From: Chloroflexota bacterium
GTDB taxonomy: Bacteria > Chloroflexota > Anaerolineae > J036 > Brachytrichaceae
Length of the DNA: 64,000 nucleotides
Assembly (NCBI GenBank): GCA_025354985.1
Contig: JANXLU010000085.1
Location: 85,793-149,792, forward strand
Direction: 5' to 3'
Position 1 is the first letter of the stretch. Each line of letters begins with the position of its first letter. A program made the translations under genes and the position numbers. Below are positions 25,394-34,116 of the stretch, piece after piece. The notes beneath the pieces were generated by a model. It was not told where the DNA came from. It worked only from the letters and a program-made list of their open reading frames with translations, and made no database searches.

Positions 25394-26461
25394 ATGTCAG
25401 TCATGCGCTCAAATATTCCGGTTGGAATCGTCGGATACGGAAGTTACGTGCCCCGGTTTCGATTGCCTGCACAAGAGGTTAGCGACTTGTGGACGGATGG
25501 AAATGCTGTATTGCCCGTTCGTGAAAAGAGTGTGCCAGGTCTGGACGAGGATGTTGCAACGATGAGCATTGAAGCTGCTCGCAACGCTCTAAAGCGTGCT
25601 CGAATAATGATACCCGGACAATTTAACCCCAAGGACATTGGGGCAGTTTGGGTGGGCAGTGAAAGCCACCCCTATGCCGTGAAGCCGACCAGCACAATTG
25701 TGGCGGAGAGCATCGGGGCCACGCCCTATACGCAAGCCGCGGATTGGCAGTTTGCCTGCAAGGCCGGAACAGAGGCATTTCAAGCCTCGATTGGGTTTGT
25801 CGGCAGTGGGATGGCGAAATATGCTTTGGCTATCGGCATGGATGCAGCGCAAGGGCGTCCAGGGGACGCCCTGGAGTACACGGCTGGCGCAGGCGGCGCA
25901 GCGTACTTACTTGGCCCTATCTCTGATTCGTTTGTTGAAATAGAAGCATCCGTAAGTTATGTAAATGATACGCCGGACTTTTGGCGACGGCAATATGAAA
26001 AATTTCCGGAGCATGCTGGCCGGTTTACCGGCGAACCGGCATATTTTCAGCATGTAACAAGTGCGGCGCAAGCTCTATTTGAGGGTCTGGGTAAAGGTGC
26101 GAGAGATTTTGACTACTTTGTGTGCCACCAACCAAACACACGGTTTCCTGTAAAGGCGGGTGAGAATCTGGGTTTCACTATGGATCAAATGGCCGCTGGT
26201 CTGCTTGTAAACGATATCGGAAATACGTATGCCGGGAGTTGCTTGATAGGCCTAACTGCAGTGTTGGACAAATGCAAACCAGGTGACCGGATCATGGTCG
26301 TGAGTTTTGGTAGCGGAGCAGGGAGTGATGCGTTTTCACTAAAAGTTACACGGTTGCCCAGCCATAATGGTGTTTTGTGTACACACGACTATGTGCGACG
26401 ACGCAAGGTGATCGATTATGCCCAGTACACACGCCTCAAAGGCAATTACAGGCTTACCTAA
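25394..26461 (+). CDS. Archaeal-type hydroxymethylglutaryl-CoA synthase
   Basis: A 355-residue thiolase-superfamily enzyme that condenses acetoacetyl-CoA and acetyl-CoA to HMG-CoA. The nucleophilic Cys is in FACKAGTEA (about residue 122), a catalytic Glu is likely in the early VPGLDEDV block, and the active-site His is in CHQPNTRFP (about 245). The short length and these motifs match the archaeal PksG-like form rather than the eukaryotic/firmicute one. A thiolase and a DUF35 zinc-ribbon protein follow at 21 and 3 bp. In archaea this trio forms a channelling complex for mevalonate synthesis. A variant branched-chain condensation is the alternative. Confidence 0.9.
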   Translation: MSVMRSNIPVGIVGYGSYVPRFRLPAQEVSDLWTDGNAVLPVREKSVPGLDEDVATMSIEAARNALKRARIMIPGQFNPKDIGAVWVGSESHPYAVKPTSTIVAESIGATPYTQAADWQFACKAGTEAFQASIGFVGSGMAKYALAIGMDAAQGRPGDALEYTAGAGGAAYLLGPISDSFVEIEASVSYVNDTPDFWRRQYEKFPEHAGRFTGEPAYFQHVTSAAQALFEGLGKGARDFDYFVCHQPNTRFPVKAGENLGFTMDQMAAGLLVNDIGNTYAGSCLIGLTAVLDKCKPGDRIMVVSFGSGAGSDAFSLKVTRLPSHNGVLCTHDYVRRRKVIDYAQYTRLKGNYRLT

Positions 26462-26482
26462 TTTCTCAATAAGTGGATCTCA

Positions 26483-27640
26483 ATGCGTGATGTATCAATA
26501 ATCGGAGTTGGGCAAATACCCGTTGCGGAACACTGGGATAAGAGTATTCGCGAGATGGGGTATTTGGCTTTGTCGGCGGCAATGCGGAACGCCAAAGTCA
26601 CAGTGCTGGATGCGTTGTACGTTGGCAATATGCTAAGCGGTGAGCTCGCACGTCAGGAGCATTTGGGCGCTTTGATAGCAGATTTTTCGGGACTTCGCGG
26701 GGTTGAAGCCGTAAAAATTGAAGCAGCTTGTGCAAGTGGGGGGGCCGCCATGCGCATGGGGTACATGGCCGTTGCCAGCGGGCTCTGTAATTTTGTAGCG
26801 GTCATGGGCGTGGAGAAAATGACTGATCAACAGGGACCTGACATCACCGCCGGCTTGGCAATGGCTGCTGATGGAGATTATGAGGCGCTGCACGGATTGT
26901 CGTTTGTCAGCATTAACGCGCTCCTGATGAGGCGATATATGCATGAATACGGGTATACCAAGGGCGATTTTGCGAACTTTGCCATTAACGCACACGCTAA
27001 TGGCGTGGGTAACCCAAATGCAATGTTTCGTGCGCCGATTACGTTCAAGGCGTTTTCCGAGGCAAAGTCGGTGGCAGATCCAATTAATTTGCTTGATAGC
27101 TCCCCAATCGCTGATGGAGCAGCCTGTGCTATTCTGGCACCCACGGCCATCGCCAGTGAATTTAGCGACAAGCCGATTCGGGTTCGGGCCAGCTCAATAG
27201 CCACTGACACCGTTTCACTTCATGATCGACGCGAACCGTTGTGGTTGGAGGCGGCAGCACTAAGTGCAAGCCGGGCCTATGACATGGCTGGTGTGCGTGC
27301 AAGTGACATCAGCTTTTTTGAACTTCATGACGCCTTCACGATCATGAGTGCGCTTTCACTCGAGGCAGCAGGCTTTGCAGCACGTGGTCATGGTGTTCGA
27401 ATGGCACAGGATGGCAGCATTGGACGTACAGGCAAATTGCCGATTACAACCATGGGCGGTCTCAAGGCACGCGGTCACCCGGTTGGCGCGACAGGCATGT
27501 ATCAAATTGCCGAGGTCGCTTTGCAACTCCGGGAAGAAGCCGGCCCAAATCAGATAGCCAACGCCTCGTTGGGTATGGCTCAAAATATTGGTGGAAGTGG
27601 CGCAACTGTGGTCACAACCATCCTTGAAAGGATTAAATAA
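26483..27640 (+). CDS. Acetyl-CoA acetyltransferase (SCP-x-like thiolase) of the HMG-CoA synthase complex
   Basis: A 385-residue thiolase without an insertion domain. The acyl-carrying Cys is in EAACASGGAAM (about residue 83), a His is in FFELHDAFT (about 281), and the C-terminal GHPVGATG (about 331) carries the second active-site His. It resembles archaeal acetoacetyl-CoA thiolases and SCP-x proteins and should supply acetoacetyl-CoA to the synthase encoded upstream. The second active-site Cys typical of classical thiolases is not evident in the C-terminal SLGMAQNIGGSG block, as is usual for this subgroup. Confidence 0.92.
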   Translation: MRDVSIIGVGQIPVAEHWDKSIREMGYLALSAAMRNAKVTVLDALYVGNMLSGELARQEHLGALIADFSGLRGVEAVKIEAACASGGAAMRMGYMAVASGLCNFVAVMGVEKMTDQQGPDITAGLAMAADGDYEALHGLSFVSINALLMRRYMHEYGYTKGDFANFAINAHANGVGNPNAMFRAPITFKAFSEAKSVADPINLLDSSPIADGAACAILAPTAIASEFSDKPIRVRASSIATDTVSLHDRREPLWLEAAALSASRAYDMAGVRASDISFFELHDAFTIMSALSLEAAGFAARGHGVRMAQDGSIGRTGKLPITTMGGLKARGHPVGATGMYQIAEVALQLREEAGPNQIANASLGMAQNIGGSGATVVTTILERIK

Positions 27641-27643
27641 ATT

Positions 27644-28051
27644 ATGGAAGTCTCACGCTTTTGGAGAACAACAAAACAGCGGTATCAGTTGATTGGCGAG
27701 GTGTGTGGTCATTGCGGTACGAAAATTTTTCCACCACGAGATGTTTGTCCGTCCTGTGATCTTGAAGCCAAAACACCGTTTGAGTTTGGCGGCAAGGGTG
27801 AAGTGTTTTCATACAGCACGATCCACCAGGCGCCAGCCGGGTTTGAAAAGTATGTGCCGTATACAGTTGCGTTGGTTAAGCTGGAGGAGGGCCCCTTAAT
27901 TACTGCTCAGTTAACTGATGTGGACGAATGTGACGTGAAGATCGGCATGCCCGTCGAAATGGTGACAAGAGCTCTTCGCGAGGATGGCGAACGCGGAATG
28001 CTGATCTATAGCTACAAGTTTCGGCCGGTAATGGAATCGAAGTCAATCTAG
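27644..28051 (+). CDS. DUF35 zinc-ribbon/OB-fold protein, CoA-shuttling partner of thiolase and HMG-CoA synthase
   Basis: A 135-residue protein with an N-terminal zinc ribbon (four Cys in CGHCGTKIFPPRDVCPSC, residues 20-37) and a C-terminal OB fold (GKGEVFSYSTIHQAP). In the characterised archaeal complex the homologous protein bridges thiolase and synthase and gives a common CoA site, which makes the unfavourable thiolase step productive. The gene begins 3 bp after the thiolase stop codon, the same order as in archaea. Confidence 0.92.
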   Translation: MEVSRFWRTTKQRYQLIGEVCGHCGTKIFPPRDVCPSCDLEAKTPFEFGGKGEVFSYSTIHQAPAGFEKYVPYTVALVKLEEGPLITAQLTDVDECDVKIGMPVEMVTRALREDGERGMLIYSYKFRPVMESKSI

Positions 28052-28085
28052 ACGCCCGCATTAAATTAGCCGATCGCACTGCTAC

Positions 28086-28790
28086 TTATCCGCCGCCTTG
28101 GATGCGGTCTCCCGCTGCATTTATCAATGCGACGACATCTGCTGGACTATCTGTCATATGCAACAGACCAACATCTTCGAATTTTATGAGGCCACGTTCA
28201 ACCAGTGAACTCTTTATCCAGGTCATCAGTGGCTGCCAGAATTCCGTGCCCATTAAAATTATGGGCACGCTGGCATCACTCTTGCCCGTCTGAACGACCG
28301 TCAACACGGTAAAAAGTTCATCCAGCGTGCCAAATCCGCCCGGCATGTAAACGTAGGCAAGTGCAGAATAGTCCAGCATAAATTTTCTACTAAAGAAATA
28401 GTGAAAGTTAATGCCATGCTGAACGTATGCATTGGCGTGTTGTTCGAAGGGCAACTCAATATTTAGCCCAACCGAGTTGCCGCCGCCTTCCACCGCGCCC
28501 CTGTTGCCAGCCTCCATAATGCCTGGTCCTCCGCCGGTAATGACTGAATATCCGTGCTCAGAAAGTGCTCTGGCGGTGGCCCGCGCAAGTTCATAGTAGC
28601 AGTTGCCTTCACGAAGCCGGGCGGAGCCAAATATTGTCACCGGATTCTTAATTTTTGACAGGAATTCAAATCCATTTACGAACTCGGACGTAATCTTCAT
28701 TACCTCCCAAGCCTGATTCGGTTCCGCCGGGCCATTTGTCAAACGCTTTTTGTCGATCGCGGTGCGGCCACTGCTTTGATGAGCTTTCAT
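28086..28790 (-). CDS. LOG-family protein (nucleotide-monophosphate phosphoribohydrolase-like)
   Basis: A 234-residue Rossmann protein of the LOG/TIGR00730 type. The signature PGGFGTLDE is present together with VITGGGPGIMEAGNRGA and FGSARLREG. Characterised LOG proteins release free cytokinin-type bases or adenine from nucleoside 5'-monophosphates, and bacterial ones outside plant pathogens are usually nucleotide-hygiene or moonlighting enzymes. About 40 polar residues precede the domain. The gene is 27 bp downstream of the amidase gene on the same strand. Confidence 0.9.
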   Translation of the reverse strand: MKAHQSSGRTAIDKKRLTNGPAEPNQAWEVMKITSEFVNGFEFLSKIKNPVTIFGSARLREGNCYYELARATARALSEHGYSVITGGGPGIMEAGNRGAVEGGGNSVGLNIELPFEQHANAYVQHGINFHYFFSRKFMLDYSALAYVYMPGGFGTLDELFTVLTVVQTGKSDASVPIILMGTEFWQPLMTWIKSSLVERGLIKFEDVGLLHMTDSPADVVALINAAGDRIQGGG

Positions 28791-28817
28791 GGTGAGATTT
28801 AAATTGTGTTGACGTGA

Positions 28818-30164
28818 CTACAAAGATGTCTGGAATTGAATTACCGCATGCTCAAGCGACTCGGCAATATCGAGCAACCTCACGTCGTCATCTTTGCGGC
28901 AAACAACTTGAACACCCAGCGGCAGGCCGCCTACAGATGCGAACGGCACGGAAATTGCTGGTAGTCCACAGAGACTAAACGGAAGCATCAGCCGTATGAA
29001 GGCGTTTCGGAGTGGCTCCTTGCCACGAATGAGATCCAACTCCGAGGTGCCAATCACCGGTGCAGGCGCCGGCTGGGTTGGCAGAAGAATTGCATCGCAA
29101 CTCTCATGGCACTTTGCCAGCTCCATGGCTAGTGCGTCACGCCTTGACAGAGCCGCGAAGTAATCGACTGCCGACGGTCTAAATCCATTGAGAAGCACAG
29201 AACGCATAGGCTCTCGAAAGAGGTCAGGATGTTCAGACAGCGCTTGGCGATGTACGAATGCACTTTCCGGTTCGCGAATGGTATTGAATATTTCGATGCA
29301 ATCGTCGAGACCAACTGGCTGAATGTCGATTAGGTTCGCTTTGAGGCGCCTCATATGGTCAAGCAGACCCTGCCACGCCGAGGCCGTTTCATTTGTTAAC
29401 CATCCATCCAAATAATCCGTTGGGATGCCGAGAGTCAGGTCCCTGAACGCGACATCTGATGATGCGGGCAATTTGCGTGATGAGAGGACACCAAACATTG
29501 TGCGTGCGTCTGCCACGCAGCTGGTTAACGGTCCAGCGTGATCACAGGTCCAGCTCAGGGGTAAGGCACCTTGAAGGGACACGCTGCCATATGTTGGCTT
29601 GAACCCGACAACGCCACAATACGCCGCCGGGCCACGGATGCTACCGGCTGTGTCACTACCCAATGAAGCAAGGCCAATACCCACCGCTACGCAAACCGCG
29701 CTGCCACTGCTGCTTCCGCCCGACTGCCTGGCGCTGTCGAATGGGTTGCGAACCGGACCGTTGTTTCCAAATTCTCCTGTTATTCCCAAGGCAATTTCAT
29801 GCATGTTCGCCTTGCCCAATACGATGGCACCGGCCGCCCGCAGTAGTTGTACGGCAACAGCTTCTCTAGGTCGAATGGAGGGCAGAGGCGCCGCCGTGCT
29901 CGCGGTCATGGGCATACCTTCGACATTAAAGAGATCCTTGATCGTAACGGGCAAGCCATGCAACGGTCCGCGGAAAATTCCCGCTTTTGCATCCTCGGTT
30001 GCCTGCAGTGCCATTTCGCTGGCGCCTATGCCGTCGAGGAACGTTAATGCATTAAGATGTTTGTGGCGATCAGCTGCATCCAACGCCAACTCGACTTGCT
30101 CGATGGGTGTAGTGGCGCCAGATCGGATTTGTGCGGCTATCGAGATAAGGGATTTTGACGACAT
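28818..30164 (-). CDS. Amidase-signature family amidohydrolase
   Basis: A 448-residue amidase. The Ser-cisSer-Lys triad is visible: Lys in VTIKDLFNVEG, the cis-Ser in GGSSSGSA and the nucleophilic Ser in GSDTAGSIRGPA. The GatA-like C-terminal half is shorter than in true GatA, and no gatB or gatC is nearby, so it is unlikely to be the Glu-tRNA amidotransferase subunit. Substrates in this group are carboxamides, nitrile-derived amides or carbamates. It lies 14 bp downstream of the aldolase gene, which suggests a catabolic pair. Confidence 0.9.
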   Translation of the reverse strand: MSSKSLISIAAQIRSGATTPIEQVELALDAADRHKHLNALTFLDGIGASEMALQATEDAKAGIFRGPLHGLPVTIKDLFNVEGMPMTASTAAPLPSIRPREAVAVQLLRAAGAIVLGKANMHEIALGITGEFGNNGPVRNPFDSARQSGGSSSGSAVCVAVGIGLASLGSDTAGSIRGPAAYCGVVGFKPTYGSVSLQGALPLSWTCDHAGPLTSCVADARTMFGVLSSRKLPASSDVAFRDLTLGIPTDYLDGWLTNETASAWQGLLDHMRRLKANLIDIQPVGLDDCIEIFNTIREPESAFVHRQALSEHPDLFREPMRSVLLNGFRPSAVDYFAALSRRDALAMELAKCHESCDAILLPTQPAPAPVIGTSELDLIRGKEPLRNAFIRLMLPFSLCGLPAISVPFASVGGLPLGVQVVCRKDDDVRLLDIAESLEHAVIQFQTSL

Positions 30165-30178
30165 TATTGTAAGCGTGC

Positions 30179-31015
30179 TTACGCACCTGAACGCCAGTAG
30201 TCAACGGCGTTGCCCCAGCCCCCAATGGGTGCTTGTGAACCCGTGACCTCGGAATATCCGGCGCCAACCGCATTCAAGAGCAATGCCGCGTCTCCCGACA
30301 TGCCCACAAAGGAGTAGCCATCGGCCAGCCGATCATGGGCTTGGGTCGCATTGCCCATTAATATGCCCGCTGCTATGTTGTTCTTTTGCGCTGCGAGAAC
30401 GACCGCCCGCGCAGCCTGTTGAAACAGATCGGCGTCGCTCCAATAACTTGGCGCGAGACCAAGAGAAATGTGCAGGTCATTTGGGCCAATAAAGAGCACG
30501 TCGATGCCAGGCACCGCGGCGATTGCACTCAGGTTCTGAATTGCAGTTTTTGTCTCAATTTGGACAGCAATCAAGGTTTCGTGATTGGCCCTATTCGTGT
30601 AGTCAAACCGATTGGTTTTGAAACCAACGTGTGGCATCAGGCCGCCATTTCCGCGCACTCCCGTTGGCGGGTACTTCGCATAGCTGACGATGCGAGCGGC
30701 TTGCTCGGCCGTTTCCACCATTGGCACCATAATTCCATGCGCGCCTGCATCAAGGGCTTGTTTGACGTGAAACACGGTTCCGTCCACTACGCGCACCAAC
30801 GGGCTGCAACGGCCCTCACTGACATCAGAAATCGTGCTGCAAAGAATACTCACCACGCTAAGGTCCGTGGCGCAGTGTTCAGTGTCAATAAGTAACCAAT
30901 CCATACAACCTTGTGCCGCGATCATTCTCGCCAGCGGTACATTGCCACTGTTGAACCACAGTCCCAGAGCCAGCCGATTGCCGCGAATTTTTGCGAGCGA
31001 GTTGTTGTTTCTCAT
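30179..31015 (-). CDS. HpcH/HpaI-family class II aldolase
   Basis: A 278-residue metal-dependent pyruvate aldolase-like TIM barrel. The family elements are DWLLIDTEHCATDLS, a metal-binding Glu in HGIMVPMVET, PPTGVRGNGG and a metal Asp in FIGPNDLHISLGL. Relatives cleave 2-keto-4-hydroxy acids such as 4-hydroxy-2-oxoheptanedioate or 2-keto-3-deoxy sugar acids. The first gene of a minus-strand unit with an amidase and a LOG protein, it is divergent from an MFS transporter, which may import the substrate. Confidence 0.9.
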   Translation of the reverse strand: MRNNNSLAKIRGNRLALGLWFNSGNVPLARMIAAQGCMDWLLIDTEHCATDLSVVSILCSTISDVSEGRCSPLVRVVDGTVFHVKQALDAGAHGIMVPMVETAEQAARIVSYAKYPPTGVRGNGGLMPHVGFKTNRFDYTNRANHETLIAVQIETKTAIQNLSAIAAVPGIDVLFIGPNDLHISLGLAPSYWSDADLFQQAARAVVLAAQKNNIAAGILMGNATQAHDRLADGYSFVGMSGDAALLLNAVGAGYSEVTGSQAPIGGWGNAVDYWRSGA

Positions 31016-31131
31016 GATTCGTCCGTTGATGTTACAACAGCCAGGACAACTGTTCAGTTGCCACTATCGAGGCATGGGTGTTGCGCAAATTGCTCAAGCG
31101 CTAAACTTGATCTCCTTATGTTGTGTGGCAC

Positions 31132-32367
31132 ATGCTGAGTTTCCTGCAAAATTTGATACCCGGGGCCGTCCAAAGGACTTTGCGCCGCGAGGTTCTTGCG
31201 ATGTGTTTGATCGCTTTTATCGCGGACAACGTATGGAGCGTACTATCCCCCACGTTTTCCAACTTCGCCACAAGCCTTGGCGCTTCGCTGAGTCTGGTTG
31301 GCGTTCTAAGCAGCCTGGCGGGGCTTACTCAGTTGGCTGCTAGCATGTGGTTGGGCTTGCAATCTGATTTGCGGGGTAGAAAGCCCGTCATTGTGGCAGG
31401 GTTGGGCGTGTTTGCAATTTCGATGTTTATGTTTGCCGGCGCTTCAGACGCGTGGCTGTTGATCCCAGCACGGATCTTGTTTGGGTTGGGAACCGTGTCG
31501 ATATTTACAATTGGCGCGGCCTACATTGGTGACGTTATCAGTGCGGAGGAGCGTGGCGTTGCATTTGGTTTGTACGCAACCAGTATGGGTCTTGGCGCAA
31601 CGACAGGTCCGTTCATCGGCGCGTTGATACAGCCTGCATTTGGCATATCCGGAACGTACGTATGGGGTGGGTTGCTGGCTGGATTGGGCGCTTTTCTTGC
31701 TTGGCGCTGGCTGGCCGATACGCGAAAGTCTGCGATTCACGGGCCAAACCAGCACCATGCTCCCGCTCTTGGAGCAATGATTTCAGTACTTCGGAATCCA
31801 AATCTACTTGCTGCATGTCTTGTCACGCTGGTCGCGAACACGTCGTTCATCGGCTTGATAGCCAGCTTCTTCCCCGTTTATTTGGTGTCGCTTGGACTTT
31901 CCCAATCGAGCATCAACGGTATGTTTTCGCTGCGGGCACTATGCTCAACTGTAACGCGATTGCCGGCGGCCATTTTGAGCAGCAAAACTTCGCGCTGGTT
32001 GTTTCTACTTGGCGCGCTCATGATCATGAGCGTGGTTGCATTCTTAATGTCTCGATCGCAAAGCATCCCAGTCCTTGCATTGTTGTTAGTGTGCGAGGGA
32101 ATCGCATTTGGCTCAGTTCTGGCCGTCGGCCAATCGTTTGTTGCGGAACACTCTACGATGGCATCACGTGGTGCGGCAATCGGAATGTATAGTACGGTTG
32201 GAAGTGTTGGCAGTACGTTGAGCCCGCTAATGCTCGGTATAGTGGCTGATTCCATGGGAATTGCTGCGGTGTTTGTGTTGACATCCGTCCTGCTCACGCT
32301 CGGGTTCGTTGCGGTTGCCGCGATTTACCTTCAAGGACGCACCAACCGCGCACGCGACCTCACCTGA
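31132..32367 (+). CDS. Major facilitator superfamily transporter
   Basis: A protein of about 411 residues with 12 predicted membrane helices in two halves separated by a basic loop (about residues 195-215). The conserved loop 2-3 motif reads GLQSDLRGRKPV, the usual MFS G-x-x-x-D-R-x-G-R-K type. Similar proteins export drugs or move organic acids, and the direction cannot be read from sequence. The ATG at 31132 is used, with an in-frame GTG three codons earlier (31123) as an alternative. It is divergent from the aldolase-amidase unit. Confidence 0.88.
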   Translation: MLSFLQNLIPGAVQRTLRREVLAMCLIAFIADNVWSVLSPTFSNFATSLGASLSLVGVLSSLAGLTQLAASMWLGLQSDLRGRKPVIVAGLGVFAISMFMFAGASDAWLLIPARILFGLGTVSIFTIGAAYIGDVISAEERGVAFGLYATSMGLGATTGPFIGALIQPAFGISGTYVWGGLLAGLGAFLAWRWLADTRKSAIHGPNQHHAPALGAMISVLRNPNLLAACLVTLVANTSFIGLIASFFPVYLVSLGLSQSSINGMFSLRALCSTVTRLPAAILSSKTSRWLFLLGALMIMSVVAFLMSRSQSIPVLALLLVCEGIAFGSVLAVGQSFVAEHSTMASRGAAIGMYSTVGSVGSTLSPLMLGIVADSMGIAAVFVLTSVLLTLGFVAVAAIYLQGRTNRARDLT

Positions 32368-32408
32368 ATTCGTCTCCGTCGAATCGTTGCCGGCCAGTGA
32401 AGGTTCGA

Positions 32409-33050
32409 TTAGCGCCTTGGACTTGTGACGTGTTTTTTTAGCAAGCCGCTGGCAAGCAAATATACCTGTGCAACTTTGTCGTCCGATTGGTCCCATTTCA
32501 TAAGCTCTCGCAACACCACGTCACCATGTTGTCTGCTGATGTCGCGAATTGCATTGCCGATGGATCGCCTTACAGAGTCGCTTTCATCCGCGCGGAGGGG
32601 CGCCAACATCCCAACTGCGTGCTCGGGTACATGTTTGAAATATGGACGTGCAGTCCATATACGCAGGCCTTCTGCAACTGCGCGCTTTACATTTGGCCGC
32701 TCATCATCCAGCCATTCCTGGATGACCGGCAAGGCGGACTCGTAGCCTGTATCCTGACAATGGCGATCAATTGCGCGTGCCAACATTTCCTGAACACGCC
32801 AGTTTGCATCCCCACTGACGATATTTTTGAGGTACTGAACAAATTGTTGCCGTTGGGCACTAACCCGACCGAGCAACAGCACTGCAATCATGCGGGCTTG
32901 ATACACGTCGGATGAAAATAATCGCGTTGCGATCTTTCCGCTTTCGTCAGGTGTGTTTTCAAGGTAAACCTCATCCGCTGCCTGGGTAAGGTCTGTAAAC
33001 CCAACTTTGGTTTGTCGTGCACGATCCGTCAAATATTGAATTATGTCCAT
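32409..33050 (-). CDS. ARM/HEAT-repeat protein related to DNA-alkylation-repeat (AlkD) proteins
   Basis: A 213-residue all-helical repeat protein. The blocks WRVQEMLARAIDRHCQD, VKRAVAEGLRIWTARP and RRSIGNAIRDISRQHGD look like the ARM/HEAT repeats of AlkD/AlkC-like proteins. AlkD excises N3- and N7-alkylpurines, but the key Trp/Asp/Arg residues of E. coli-type AlkD are not certain here, so a glycosylase activity is only possible. It converges with the MFS gene, 41 bp apart. Confidence 0.75.
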   Translation of the reverse strand: MDIIQYLTDRARQTKVGFTDLTQAADEVYLENTPDESGKIATRLFSSDVYQARMIAVLLLGRVSAQRQQFVQYLKNIVSGDANWRVQEMLARAIDRHCQDTGYESALPVIQEWLDDERPNVKRAVAEGLRIWTARPYFKHVPEHAVGMLAPLRADESDSVRRSIGNAIRDISRQHGDVVLRELMKWDQSDDKVAQVYLLASGLLKKHVTSPRR

Positions 33051-33321
33051 TCAGCTCAATCCGGGTGTCACGCATCCGGTTCATTCATCTAATCCGCTTC
33101 AGGTACTGCCGGCTTCTATCCAATGCAAAATGTCTGCGTCAGTCCACGCAGGTATCGTAGACCTAACATTTATGGCACTACAAGCAACTGGAATAACGGA
33201 ATTTTGTCCATCTCCCATTGGCATCATCTGGTCAAAAACTAAATTTGCCTGAATGTCGGATACGTGATCGCGGGCGCGCATTGCATCCCATTATCCCGCC
33301 TGCAGCGAAATTTTCACAAAA

Positions 33322-34116
33322 TTAGACTAGTGAATTTTCGATCATTTCTCGGAATGCCCTGGAGGCTGCACATTCCACAGAAGATTTTCCTTCCAATACT
33401 CCGCGTTCGCGTTCAAGAATCGTTACTATTCGGCTTGCACGCGGGGTAATCTTGCGTCCCCGATCGTCCGGCACTGAATAGGCAGACCAAAAGGATCGCG
33501 TTTGCCCGGCCGAAATTGGAACATGCGCCGTGATTATGAGCCCGGACTGCGCAGTTAGCAAAATGCATGATGGAAACTGAAACCTCATCCGTACGGTCTG
33601 TGTCACCGGAGGCTTAACCTTTTTAATAAATGTACCTGTTGTCCGCCGTGGTGAAATTAGTTGGGCTGAGCACGAAATTCCCCAGTTTTTGGCGGACGTG
33701 GAAATCAAGTCGACCTTGTCTGGAGCTTCGAGGGATTCGTCCAGAACGCCGGGTATTTCACCAGTCACATCCAGAAAGTGTTCAACGACCCTCCAAATAT
33801 TCGCATTCCAAACAGTTTCACCGGTAACAGGGCGCCCAACACCAACCAATTGGTCATTCCAGTTGGCCAGGTCAATTTTTTCGGGTTTTGAATCGGCATT
33901 TGAACGGATCCATGTCAATCCATATGCTTCCGCGACTTGGACATCTTCAGCAGTTTGATTTTTAGTTGCAGTCACCTGGCCGGAACGTATTGCTCCTGCA
34001 GAGCGCAGCCCCACAGAGGATCGTAGGAGTGTGTACACGGCTCCCAATGCTGGGATTGACCGCGGCGTGGTTCCAATCTTGGCGGAAAATGCCACCGGCC
34101 ACCAAAGATGATTCAT
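33322..34116 (-). CDS. Rieske-oxygenase-like protein lacking both metal centres
   Basis: A 264-residue protein whose ends align by eye with ring-hydroxylating (PaO/VanA-like) oxygenases: NHLWWPVAFSAKIGTTPRS at the start, EAYGLTWIRSN, RVVEHFLDVTGEIPGVL, and a C-terminal domain with RMRFQFPS and ERERGVLEGKS. The Rieske ligands (CxH and CxxH) should lie at about residues 36-60, but that stretch has no Cys or His and seems deleted. The two His of the mononuclear iron site, expected after LDV, are replaced by TGEIPGVL. The frame is open and the ATG overlaps the PfkB stop by 4 nt, so it may be translated as a non-catalytic protein, or be an early pseudogene. Confidence 0.65.
   Translation of the reverse strand: MNHLWWPVAFSAKIGTTPRSIPALGAVYTLLRSSVGLRSAGAIRSGQVTATKNQTAEDVQVAEAYGLTWIRSNADSKPEKIDLANWNDQLVGVGRPVTGETVWNANIWRVVEHFLDVTGEIPGVLDESLEAPDKVDLISTSAKNWGISCSAQLISPRRTTGTFIKKVKPPVTQTVRMRFQFPSCILLTAQSGLIITAHVPISAGQTRSFWSAYSVPDDRGRKITPRASRIVTILERERGVLEGKSSVECAASRAFREMIENSLV

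Noticed and set aside
28818..30164. Amidase as GatA (Glu-tRNA amidotransferase)
   Set aside because: No gatB/gatC nearby, and the C-terminal half is shorter and diverged. A catabolic amidase is more likely.
33051..33321. Possible cytochrome-c-like remnant on the minus strand (a frame with FDQMMPMGD and DADILHWIEAG)
   Set aside because: The similarity to the tail of c-type cytochrome domains is only suggestive, there is no CxxCH motif, and the frame is 60 codons. No feature is supported in this 271-bp gap.
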